In this document: in pieces, positions 26,384-33,838 of the stretch
Numbering within the stretch: the stretch's first letter is position 1
How the letters are laid out: each line of letters starts with the position of its first letter
Assembly (NCBI GenBank): GCA_910586965.1
Contig: CAJUMF010000002.1
Coordinates: forward strand, 62,001-126,000
DNA: 64,000 bases
Reading direction: 5' to 3'
DNA from: an uncultured Dorea sp.
GTDB lineage: Bacteria > Bacillota > Clostridia > Lachnospirales > Lachnospiraceae
Position numbers and translations under genes: made by a program
Notes under the pieces: model-generated
Told to the model about the DNA's origin: nothing
Seen by the model: the letters and a program-made list of their open reading frames with translations, nothing else
Databases searched by the model: none

Positions 26384-26542
26384 ATGAAGTTAGGAAAGAA
26401 AAATCACAAGATTGATCCTTTGGTAGTAGCGAGAGGATGTTCATGTGCATCAATGTGTACATGTAAAGATCGGCTGGCTATGAAGTCTTACTACAATATT
26501 AAGACGACAATTACAGAATATAGTTCTGCTGAAGGGATTTGA
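26384..26542 (+). CDS. Precursor peptide A (Cys-rich, CxC-x3-CxC)
   Basis: A 52-residue peptide with a strong AGGAGG (26371-26376) 7 nt before the ATG. It begins MKLGKKN and has the block LVVARGC, then four cysteines (19, 21, 25, 27) spaced CSCASMCTC. Precursor B at 35208 shares the KLGK start, the VVAR block and the same cysteine spacing, which is the main evidence that it is the substrate of the adjacent maturase. The leader probably ends around VVAR; the tail after Cys27 is Thr/Ser/Tyr-rich. It looks like a member of the Clostridium CLI_3235/Clo7bot-type bacteriocin-like peptides. Confidence 0.8.
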   Translation: MKLGKKNHKIDPLVVARGCSCASMCTCKDRLAMKSYYNIKTTITEYSSAEGI

Positions 26543-26550
26543 TTCTGCAA

Positions 26551-26585
26551 GGGAGAGCTGTTACATAGCTCTCCTTCCTAATTTT
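26551..26585 (+). terminator. Hairpin after precursor A
   Basis: GGAGAGCT (26552-26559) pairs with AGCTCTCC (26567-26574), followed by a weak T-rich stretch. It could stabilise the precursor mRNA or reduce read-through into the transporter genes. Confidence 0.6.
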
Positions 26586-26594
26586 GTAGCTTAC

Positions 26595-27089
26595 ATGATT
26601 ATGAAAAAGAGAAAAATACGGCTGAATAAAATATTACCGAGTGCAATTCTTCTTATTTTTATATTTTTTCCGTATATAAAAATGGAGGATGGCTATCATA
26701 CCGTGATTTACCTGCTGAAGGAGCTGAAGGCTGCGGATATCCAGCAGTTTATTGCGGCAAATCAAATAGCAACGGATAATCCGGAGTTTTTGAAGGTAAA
26801 TCTGCTTGTGCAGATATACGGCATGTTCATGCTGGCGGTATTAAGCGTGGCAAGGATTGGATTTTCATATTTCAGTGAGAGGGAAAGCAATATATACAGG
26901 TTTTTCTATTTTCTGTTCAGTCTCGTTGTGCTATATCTCAATGTCGGCGGATATGGAATGAGAGAGATTTCGGGCAGCATAAGAACGCTTGTTTTTCCGG
27001 CGATTCCGTTTGTCTGGGGATGTCTTGTGCTTTTGGTTGAGCGTTTGATGGAGGAGCTGCGTTTGAACAAGGCCAATGAGAGAAAATGA
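26595..27089 (+). CDS. Small membrane protein, detached N-terminal module of the locus A transporter
   Basis: A 164-residue protein with about four hydrophobic helices. In overall plan it corresponds to the N-terminal ~190 residues of the permeases at 35548 and 54520, where a four-helix module precedes the FtsX-like part in the same chain. Here that module is a separate gene whose stop overlaps the permease start (ATGA). No clear ribosome site precedes ATG 26595 or 26601. It probably assembles with the permease at 27086. Confidence 0.6.
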   Translation: MIMKKRKIRLNKILPSAILLIFIFFPYIKMEDGYHTVIYLLKELKAADIQQFIAANQIATDNPEFLKVNLLVQIYGMFMLAVLSVARIGFSYFSERESNIYRFFYFLFSLVVLYLNVGGYGMREISGSIRTLVFPAIPFVWGCLVLLVERLMEELRLNKANERK

Positions 27090-29194
27090 CAAAGAAACGG
27101 AAACTGTTTTCTTATATAATATGGAAGAATTTCCTGTACAATAAAAAGGAATTTGCCCTAGTTGTTTTCTGCGAGATACTGATCATTGCCTTTTCTTTTG
27201 CAGGGTTGGCCAGTTACCATGCACTCAGCGCTTTGCACAGCGAGGACTATTTCCTTATGGAGGACGGGATCAGTACGATTTTTATGTCGGCAGCCGTGCC
27301 TTTTGTCATCTGCGGGATTGTGCTGATCATTGCAGTGATGGTCACTTACTTGGGGAAACGGGCGCCGGATTATGTGATGTTCCAGAGAATGGGGATATCG
27401 AAGAAAGATATGAACCGCATGTTTATACAGGAGATTATCATCAGCTATGGGATTTCGCTGGTGTTTGGGCTGCTGCTTGGAAATATGTTTTTTTATCTTG
27501 TGAAAAACATTCTTTTTCGGAAATCGGAAGGCTCGATTGTTTTCGGAAAGGTTTCGGCGGGGCTTTATCCGATGGTCTGTGCGGTGACGCTTGGGGTATA
27601 TGTGCTTGGCATCCTTCTTATGTGGGAACTTGAGAAGGATTTCCGGCTGGCTGTTGCCACAAAGGAGAGCGCGAGAAAAGAAAAAAGGAAAGTCAGTGTT
27701 CCGTTAGTCTGGATCATATTTGGATGTGCGGTCAGCGCGGTGTCTGCGCGGATGTATTCGCGTCCTTACCATCATGAAAGCATCTGGCTTTTGATCGGAT
27801 TTTTGCTCGGGGTGCATCTGGCAGTGAAATATGCGGGGGCATGGTTTCTTGCAAGACGGGAGAAAAAACGGGGATATCTCAGGCATCTCCTTGTGAGGAG
27901 CCAGTTCTACTACCGATTCCGTACGGTGTTTCGGTATGTGTTTGTGTTCTCTATGCTGGCGAGCTGGGCGGTATTTTATTTTGGGATGCAGTTTGTTGCC
28001 GTCCAGGCGGCAGAGTCTTTGGACTCTTTGTTTCCCTATGATTTTATGTGTATTGCCGACGAGGAAGATACGGAGGTTTTCGATTCCTTGCAGCGGGAAT
28101 ATGAGCTGGAGTTTACAGAGTATCCGATGGTGAGGGTTTCGAATGCCGATAAGACGGAGAGGGAAGAGCGGGGCATTGAAAAGCGGATACAGGGGCAGCA
28201 GATTGGTATTTCCGAGTCCACATATAATATATTGAAGAGACGGACAGACCCGGAATATTCGGAGCGTGACCTGGGGTTGGATAAAGAGGGAAAGAAGGTA
28301 TATCTTGTCCACCAGCAGGACCGTTCCGTGAAGGCACAGCCCATTGACTGGTTCTATGCGAAGAAAAGGCCGAACCTGCATGTGGGCATTCCGTGTCTGC
28401 TCTACGACTGGGGGAACACGGCGAATACTTATTATGAGAGAACGGTAGCGGGGGAGGAGTTTGGGAGCCTTACCGGGTGCTTTAGCCAGGTGAAGGTGGA
28501 AAATCTTGTGGTGTTTTCGGATGAATATTTTGAAACTGCAAAGGAAGAATGGAAGTCTGTAGATGCGGTGACAAGCCTTCCGGCAGAGATGGTGGAGAAG
28601 ATGACAGATGATGATTTTGAGCCGGTGAGGATACAGGGACCTACAAGGCTGATTCTTTTCAATGCGAAGGAGGGGGATATTGATGCGATTGACCGCAAGC
28701 TTGAGGAGCTGGAAGAACGCCATCAGTATGTGGGAAATTACGATTCGCAGGTGCGGTTCCACTATTCGGCAAAACGCCAGAAACGGGATTGCGAAGTGGA
28801 GAGGATGTTGAAAGCGGTTGTAAATCTGTTCATGATCCTGACGTTTGGCGTTATCAGCTCTGTTTTCTTTTTGATCAAGATGCGGATGGAGTTCAAAGAG
28901 AAACATGAAAGGGCGGTCTTCCTGAAAAAAATGGGGATGCCCGAGAGACAGAGGAAAGCGCTTTATAAGAGAGAGACGCTGTTCTTTTACTGGCTCCCTG
29001 CAATTATCATGCTGCTTGCAGTCCTGGTATTTATGGCGGCGACTTTCCGCGCCAGGATGTTTGAGGGAGACGTGATAAAAGATTGCATTTGCCGGGAGAG
29101 CATGGTCTGCGGCGGATATATTGTAATAGAAGGAATCTATGTATATTTCTTAAGCGCAGCATTTTCAGGAAAGGCGGAGAGGGATTATGAGTAA
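27086..29194 (+). CDS. FtsX/BceB-like ABC transporter permease, locus A
   Basis: A 702-residue permease with the FtsX-type plan: four helices, a cytoplasmic/loop stretch, more helices, a large extracellular domain of about 250 residues (after LFPYDFMCIADEEDTE), and three C-terminal helices. It is paralogous to the C-terminal ~700 residues of the proteins at 35548 and 54520; shared blocks include YPMVRVSN-DKTE, IQGQQIGI, VYLVHQQDRSVKAQPIDW and FRARM. BceB-like permeases work in antimicrobial peptide sensing or self-resistance, so immunity or release of peptide A is a reasonable inference. Chromosome-like base composition, unlike the maturation genes. Confidence 0.8.
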   Translation: MTKKRKLFSYIIWKNFLYNKKEFALVVFCEILIIAFSFAGLASYHALSALHSEDYFLMEDGISTIFMSAAVPFVICGIVLIIAVMVTYLGKRAPDYVMFQRMGISKKDMNRMFIQEIIISYGISLVFGLLLGNMFFYLVKNILFRKSEGSIVFGKVSAGLYPMVCAVTLGVYVLGILLMWELEKDFRLAVATKESARKEKRKVSVPLVWIIFGCAVSAVSARMYSRPYHHESIWLLIGFLLGVHLAVKYAGAWFLARREKKRGYLRHLLVRSQFYYRFRTVFRYVFVFSMLASWAVFYFGMQFVAVQAAESLDSLFPYDFMCIADEEDTEVFDSLQREYELEFTEYPMVRVSNADKTEREERGIEKRIQGQQIGISESTYNILKRRTDPEYSERDLGLDKEGKKVYLVHQQDRSVKAQPIDWFYAKKRPNLHVGIPCLLYDWGNTANTYYERTVAGEEFGSLTGCFSQVKVENLVVFSDEYFETAKEEWKSVDAVTSLPAEMVEKMTDDDFEPVRIQGPTRLILFNAKEGDIDAIDRKLEELEERHQYVGNYDSQVRFHYSAKRQKRDCEVERMLKAVVNLFMILTFGVISSVFFLIKMRMEFKEKHERAVFLKKMGMPERQRKALYKRETLFFYWLPAIIMLLAVLVFMAATFRARMFEGDVIKDCICRESMVCGGYIVIEGIYVYFLSAAFSGKAERDYE

Positions 29195-29933
29195 GAGAGA
29201 GGTGCTGAGAGCGGAGAACCTCTGCCGCAGCTACTGCGAGGGTACGGAGGTTTTGAAGGAACTGAATTTTGTGATACATGAACAGGAATTTGTAGGAATC
29301 ATGGGGCGTTCCGGCTCAGGCAAGACGACGCTGCTTAAACTGCTGGGGCTTATCGACCTGCCCACAAAGGGGAAACTTTACTTCATGGGCGAGGACACAA
29401 GAGGCATCCGGGGCGACAGGCTGGCACAGATAAGGCGCAGCGAGATTGGGTTCATTTACCAGGATTATTACTTGATGGACAGTTTGTCGGTGCTTGAAAA
29501 TATCATGCTCCCTATGGTGTTAGAACATATGCGGGAGATTGAGTGCTACAGGAGGGCAAAGAGACAGGCAAAATATTTTGATCTGGCGCATCTGACCGAG
29601 AAAAATCCATATGAGCTGTCGGGAGGGGAAAAGCAGCGGGTTGCAATCTGCCGCGCGCTCATCAACAATCCTGATATTATCTTTGCGGATGAGCCGACGG
29701 GAAATCTGGATCTGAGGTCGGCAAAGATGGTCATACAGACATTGGGGAAAATATATCGTGAGCTGAAAAAGAATATTGTGCTTGTTACCCATGATCCCTA
29801 TATGGCAAGCTATTGCACAAGGCTTTTGCTTATCAAGGACGGGAAGATTGTGCGGGATGTGAAGAGAAGATGTTCGCAGAAGGAGTTTTATGAGAAAGTG
29901 ATAGAATTGCAGAAAGATACTTTTGGAGCCTGA
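29187..29933 (+). CDS. ABC transporter ATP-binding protein, locus A
   Basis: A 248-residue LolD/BceA-type ATPase. Walker A is GRSGSGKTTL, the signature LSGGEKQR, and Walker B IIFADEPTGNLD. It overlaps the permease gene by 8 nt and is the obvious energy-providing partner. It resembles the ATPases at 38159 and 57264. Behind it begin the relics of a degraded exporter. Confidence 0.9.
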   Translation: MSKREVLRAENLCRSYCEGTEVLKELNFVIHEQEFVGIMGRSGSGKTTLLKLLGLIDLPTKGKLYFMGEDTRGIRGDRLAQIRRSEIGFIYQDYYLMDSLSVLENIMLPMVLEHMREIECYRRAKRQAKYFDLAHLTEKNPYELSGGEKQRVAICRALINNPDIIFADEPTGNLDLRSAKMVIQTLGKIYRELKKNIVLVTHDPYMASYCTRLLLIKDGKIVRDVKRRCSQKEFYEKVIELQKDTFGA

Positions 29934-29936
29934 TTA

Positions 29937-30099
29937 TGATGGGGAAGATAATAAAAAAGAGAATGGTTATTTTTATTTCTTTTAGCTATGGAGTCGGTTA
30001 GTCTATTACAGGCTAAATTATTTGCTGATCTGCAAAATAAAATTTCACTGGAATTATACGGAAGAGTAAGGAAAACATTGTTTCGTGCAAGACAGAATT
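29937..30099 (+). pseudogene. Relic of an ABC exporter (homologue of the gene at 38981)
   Basis: Starting at ATG 29937 the translation (MGKIIKKRMVIFISF) matches the opening of the exporter at 38981 in style, then a frame change leads to ESVSLLQAKLFADLQNKI and ELYGRVRKTLFRAR, which closely parallel VVNIIQTKLFAELQNKL and KLYEKVGRTLFRSK there. Deletions between the pieces and the loss of everything after residue ~95 leave no function. This places an exporter originally downstream of the locus A ATPase, as in locus B. Confidence 0.7.
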
Positions 30100-30100
30100 T

Positions 30101-30295
30101 ATGGACAAAAAGCTTATGGGAATCGAGTTGGGGATAGCTCCAAGAACCCTTGTTTATATCTATTGTAAAATAGAGGAAGAACTGGGAGTCTCGATACCTG
30201 TAAAAGAAGTTGTTGACGGTAAATTTGATACGTTTTCCAACATATGCAATATGGTTGTAAAAAATCAGAATAACGAAAACTTTAACGGGGCATAA
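30101..30295 (+). pseudogene. Acyl-carrier-related gene fragment
   Basis: A 64-residue frame (KLMGIELGIAPRTL, then IEEELGVSIPVKEVVDGKFDTF) aligns with the two acyl-carrier-related proteins at 25976 and 34929 but lacks their first ~20 residues. It is joined directly to the exporter relic. Like them it has no DSL serine. I read it as the remnant of another RiPP cassette; the ATG is fortuitously in frame, so a short product is possible. Confidence 0.6.
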
Positions 30296-30307
30296 GGCGG
30301 CAAAAAA

Positions 30308-30336
30308 GGAGAGACAGCTTTTTTGAGTTGCTCTCC
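30308..30336 (+). terminator. Hairpin after the relic cassette
   Basis: GGAGAG-type stem (30308-30316 with 30329-30336) similar in sequence to the hairpin behind precursor A (GGAGAGCT). It is probably the surviving end of a third precursor unit. Confidence 0.5.
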
Positions 30337-30356
30337 TTGACAAAGAGGGTAAGGCG

Positions 30357-30608
30357 CTAGGCCTTTATCCAGTTTCCAATCCATTGGTTGGTTGAATAAT
30401 TATACTGGCGTTTGTATAATGTCCCTTTTATAGTTTTATATCTCCAGCCGATGTTATCAGAAAAAGGGGTAGCATTGGAAACGGAACTGGTGGTAATGGG
30501 CTTGGGGGCAGTAGCTGTCGCAGCTTGAGCGCTTGTGCAAAACAGCAAGGTTAAAGTGCAGATAAAGCTTAATGAAACAAGTAATAGTTGGCTCTTTTTG
30601 TTGATCAT
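30357..30608 (-). CDS. Small secreted protein in blaI-blaR operon
   Basis: An 83-residue protein with a clear signal peptide (MINKKSQ, hydrophobic stretch, cleavage after AQA at about residue 29). The mature part of ~54 residues is Thr/Ser-rich, then Tyr/Trp/Asn-rich, with no cysteine. The start overlaps the stop of the BlaR1-like gene (ATGA), so it is the last gene of that operon. I do not recognise the family; an extracellular peptide or the signal detected by the membrane peptidase are open possibilities. Confidence 0.6.
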   Translation of the reverse strand: MINKKSQLLLVSLSFICTLTLLFCTSAQAATATAPKPITTSSVSNATPFSDNIGWRYKTIKGTLYKRQYNYSTNQWIGNWIKA

Positions 30609-31747
30609 TTGGATAAGTCTCCTTTCCTATATATCTCATAATTTTTAAAATCTTCAGGCAGCTCTAAAATGGTTGTCGCATATTTATCTTCTATATAAAT
30701 TTCATATCCGTCTGATGTTTGAATTAAATATGTATTTTCGGGATTCATCTCGAAAGTACCATCTTCTGCAATGGGTGGTATCCGTGAAGAAGGTTCAAAA
30801 ACAAACAGCAAAGAAAATACCATTACCATACCTATAATGACAGCATGAATGTTAATGATTTTATTTCTGCTCTTTTTTTGAGAAGGTTCTTTTAATATAA
30901 AATCAATCCGTGTAGACAAATCAGACTTTTTCTCCCTTGCAAAAGATATTGCCCCGCCTGGAACGCCGCGGCGGGAATGCGAGATGCTCTTCGCCGTCTC
31001 TACAAGCAGCCGGGCGTAATCTGTATGATTAAAGTTGGAACAGGCATTGATGAGATGATGGTCATTTGCAAGTTCCAATGCCAGCGAGTATTCCTGCTTT
31101 AACTGATATACGAAAGGATTCCACCAATGGATACAGGAGACGATTTCCATCAAGAGCTTTACCCAAAGGTCATGGTTTTCATAATGAGTAATCTCGTGCA
31201 TGCATATATAATCCAGGTCCTCCCGGGGGAGAGCCTCGCATCTTACAGGAAACAGAAGGGTCGGGTGCAGCAATCCGGTAATGGAGGGCGATATATGGTA
31301 CGGCACTACAGCGATATTTATTGGCTTTGATGTGCATCTTGCAACGGAAGAGAAAATATTCGGATACTCGTCCGGGTCAGTGACAGCGTATTCCTTTACA
31401 AGACGGTGTAAATGCATCTTTTCAATACCGAGCCGGAATAGCCTGAAAATAGCGATGCCCACCCAGCAGAGCAAAAAAATATGGAATGCCATATATCCCG
31501 ATTCCCCGATAACCGTATAAATGGGTTTCGTAGCTTTCGGCAGGATTTTATAGGAATATATGGAACAGGTAAAGGGGAGATTTACAGGGATGCACATCCG
31601 TAACAGGATGACGGCAATCCCGATAAAAACCGTCTTTGTGCCATATATATAATGCTTGCCTGAACGATATAGTATGATATAAAGGTACAGTGTTAGAAAA
31701 GCGATAGTTATGAAACAAGTTATAAACGGACCTAATGATACTGACAT
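30605..31747 (-). CDS. BlaR1/MecR1-type M56 metallopeptidase sensor
   Basis: A 380-residue integral membrane zinc peptidase. Four N-terminal helices surround the peptidase part with H184-E185-I-T-H188 and the downstream WWNPFVY and E-A-D motifs (SLALELANDHHL). A last helix near residue 305 is followed by only ~60 extracellular residues; the large penicillin-binding sensor domain of true BlaR1 is absent. Such short forms cleave a BlaI-like repressor in response to envelope signals. It overlaps blaI by one base (TAATG). Confidence 0.85.
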   Translation of the reverse strand: MSVSLGPFITCFITIAFLTLYLYIILYRSGKHYIYGTKTVFIGIAVILLRMCIPVNLPFTCSIYSYKILPKATKPIYTVIGESGYMAFHIFLLCWVGIAIFRLFRLGIEKMHLHRLVKEYAVTDPDEYPNIFSSVARCTSKPINIAVVPYHISPSITGLLHPTLLFPVRCEALPREDLDYICMHEITHYENHDLWVKLLMEIVSCIHWWNPFVYQLKQEYSLALELANDHHLINACSNFNHTDYARLLVETAKSISHSRRGVPGGAISFAREKKSDLSTRIDFILKEPSQKKSRNKIINIHAVIIGMVMVFSLLFVFEPSSRIPPIAEDGTFEMNPENTYLIQTSDGYEIYIEDKYATTILELPEDFKNYEIYRKGDLSK

Positions 31748-32127
31748 TATTTTTCTTTAATCTCCTGTCTTTTGTTCTTGATGATTTCTTCCAGACGGTC
31801 CAGCTCCTCAAGGGAGGTCTCCTTATCAATAAGTGACGCGATAAGCGATACGCCGGACAGTCCTTCGGAGATATCCCGGTATGTCTGGTTAAAATACTCG
31901 TTTCGGGATATGGTAGGACAGTAAGCCCGGGTTAAAACGGTTCCGCTGTATACGATATCCGCGACCTCGACGGTTTCCAGCTTGATAAGGACACGTAAGG
32001 CAGCCTGAACAGTGCTGAGATTGAGTTTGCTGTGCCTTTTGGCGATATCGGAGGCGATAAGCGGCGTCTGGCTATCCCAAAGGATTTTCATAACTTCTAA
32101 TTGATGTTTGCTGAGATTTTTTTTCAT
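31747..32127 (-). CDS. BlaI/MecI family transcriptional repressor
   Basis: A 126-residue winged-helix repressor (LSKHQLEVMKILWDSQTPLIASDIAKR, then LNLSTVQAALRVLIKLETVEV) with the C-terminal dimerisation helix. ATG 32127 is 8 nt from AAGGTGG; a GTG at 32139 overlaps that site and is rejected. It should repress its own operon and, given the shared upstream region, might also affect the divergent RiPP locus B. The peptidase at 30605 would inactivate it by cleavage. Confidence 0.85.
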   Translation of the reverse strand: MKKNLSKHQLEVMKILWDSQTPLIASDIAKRHSKLNLSTVQAALRVLIKLETVEVADIVYSGTVLTRAYCPTISRNEYFNQTYRDISEGLSGVSLIASLIDKETSLEELDRLEEIIKNKRQEIKEK

Positions 32128-32164
32128 GTGGTTCACCACCTTTCTGCCAAGGAATTATATTATG

Positions 32165-32192
32165 ATTATACTAAGTTTTTTTGATAATTCAA
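32165..32192 (-). promoter_or_regulatory. Probable promoter of the blaI operon
   Basis: On the minus strand TTGAAT (32192-32187) and TATAAT (32170-32165) are separated by 16 nt, about 40 nt before the blaI start. No clean BlaI dyad could be assigned in the AT-rich surroundings. Confidence 0.5.
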
Positions 32193-32231
32193 CAATAATA
32201 TAGAATTATATTTAGTTAAAAAAATAATTGT

Positions 32232-32260
32232 TTGACAAAATAAGATAAATATGATAAATT
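32232..32260 (+). promoter_or_regulatory. Candidate promoter of RiPP locus B
   Basis: TTGACA (32232-32237), 17 nt, then TAAATT (32255-32260). It lies between the divergent blaI promoter and the locus B maturase, giving a leader of about 110 nt. The -10 match is weak. Confidence 0.4.
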
Positions 32261-32379
32261 ATATATATAATAAATAAAGTGAATTAATTTTTAAAGAATA
32301 TTTTTGGACAATCATTTTTAAGAATGTGACAAGAATGGAGAGAGTGGTTTACTCTATGAGAAAGAGGTGAGGACAGTAA

Positions 32380-33834
32380 ATGAAAATAGATGCACCGTTT
32401 ATTCATTTGTTCAAGACACCATTAGGTTTTTATCTATATGATGTAAACACTGGTCAAATATTAAAGATAGATAAGAGAGTATACAATTATTTGGCAAATG
32501 TAAAAAAAGATACAGATGAAGAAACCTTACAAAAAATCAATATATTAAGAGAAGAAGGATTTTTGAAAAACAACAGAGTAGAGATTACAGAGCATCCTTA
32601 TACAGAGCTGCTGCCTTTTGCGTTACAAACCAGAATGGGGAATTTGATATTGCAGGTAACACAGAATTGTAACCTTCGATGTGAGTATTGTATATATTCG
32701 GGAAATTATAAAACGCGTGGACATTCAAATACAAGAATGACATTTGACACTGCCAAAAAAGCAATAGATTTTCTGATTCAACATTCTAAGGAAAGACATA
32801 AAATCTTTATAGGATTTTACGGTGGTGAGCCATTGCTGGAATTCGAGCTGATAAAGAAATGTGTGAAATATGCAGATGAAATGGCGGATGGAAAAGAAGT
32901 GGTGTATGTAATGACAACAAATGCCACGCTTTTATCAGAAAAAGTTATTGATTATATGATAGAGCATCAGTTTAAATTGACGATCAGTGTGGATGGTCCG
33001 AGAGAAATCCATAATCGGAGCAGAGTTTTTGCAAATAAAGAAGAAGGTTCTTATGATATAATGATGAGGAACATTAAAAGAATTAAGGAAAAATCAGAAA
33101 GCTATTATCAGGAATCTGTACAATTCAATACAGTTATGCTGGCAAATGACGGATTTTCGTGTTTGGAAAATTATTTCCATGGCGATGAGCTGTTTTCGGA
33201 TTCGTTCTTCTCAGCAAGTACTGTGAGTTCTTCATATGCAAAGTCAGAAAGTGATATTTCGGATGAGTTTTTACAAGAACAGCAGTATGAGTTATTTAAA
33301 AGCTTTTTGGGTATGTTACATCGATTGGACTCAAAACATGTTTCAATTTTGCTGGATGGATATATAGGACGTATGAAACAATTTGACACGATGAGACACC
33401 AATTGGGAAGAAGAGAAGTTCCGGCAAAATGGCACAGAGGCGGTCCGTGTATTCCGATTGTTAATAGAGCCTTTGTTACGGCGGAAGGGAATATACTGCC
33501 ATGTGAAAGAGTCTGTGAAATTGCCAATATCTCTAAATTGGGAACGATAGAAGAAGGAATAGATATTGGGAAGGCTCAAAAGGTACTTAATTTAGAAAAG
33601 TATACAGAAGATAATTGCCATAATTGTTGGGCGTATGCGGAATGTACAACATGTATTCAATGTTGTGACAGTAAGGAAGACAACATATCCGAAAATATAT
33701 TGAAATGCTGCAAACAAGTAAAGCATGGTACGGAGGAAGTGCTAAAGGACTGTGCCGTTTTGAAGGAATTAGGTTATGATTTTGAATCTGATTCTTTGGT
33801 AGGTGAGCCAGAAGTTATTTTTTCAGAGGAGTAG
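32380..33834 (+). CDS. Radical SAM/SPASM Cys-rich peptide maturase (CcpM-like), locus B
   Basis: A 484-residue paralogue of the maturase at 23468, with the same order of motifs: N-terminal FIHLFKTPLGFYLYDVN region, C97-N-L-R-C101-E-Y-C104, FYGGEPLLEF, and a cysteine-rich SPASM tail (GGPC, PCERVCE, CHNCWAYAEC-TCIQCC). One cysteine pair of the tail is spaced slightly differently. The C-terminus runs 11 residues longer. AGGTGAGG precedes the ATG. Its substrate should be precursor B at 35208. As in locus A the gene is very AT-rich, suggesting acquisition as a block. Confidence 0.85.
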   Translation: MKIDAPFIHLFKTPLGFYLYDVNTGQILKIDKRVYNYLANVKKDTDEETLQKINILREEGFLKNNRVEITEHPYTELLPFALQTRMGNLILQVTQNCNLRCEYCIYSGNYKTRGHSNTRMTFDTAKKAIDFLIQHSKERHKIFIGFYGGEPLLEFELIKKCVKYADEMADGKEVVYVMTTNATLLSEKVIDYMIEHQFKLTISVDGPREIHNRSRVFANKEEGSYDIMMRNIKRIKEKSESYYQESVQFNTVMLANDGFSCLENYFHGDELFSDSFFSASTVSSSYAKSESDISDEFLQEQQYELFKSFLGMLHRLDSKHVSILLDGYIGRMKQFDTMRHQLGRREVPAKWHRGGPCIPIVNRAFVTAEGNILPCERVCEIANISKLGTIEEGIDIGKAQKVLNLEKYTEDNCHNCWAYAECTTCIQCCDSKEDNISENILKCCKQVKHGTEEVLKDCAVLKELGYDFESDSLVGEPEVIFSEE

Positions 33835-33838
33835 AGAG

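Noticed and set aside
30605..31747. Beta-lactam resistance sensor
   Set aside because: The penicillin-binding domain is absent and no beta-lactamase or PBP2a gene is nearby, so a resistance role is not supported.
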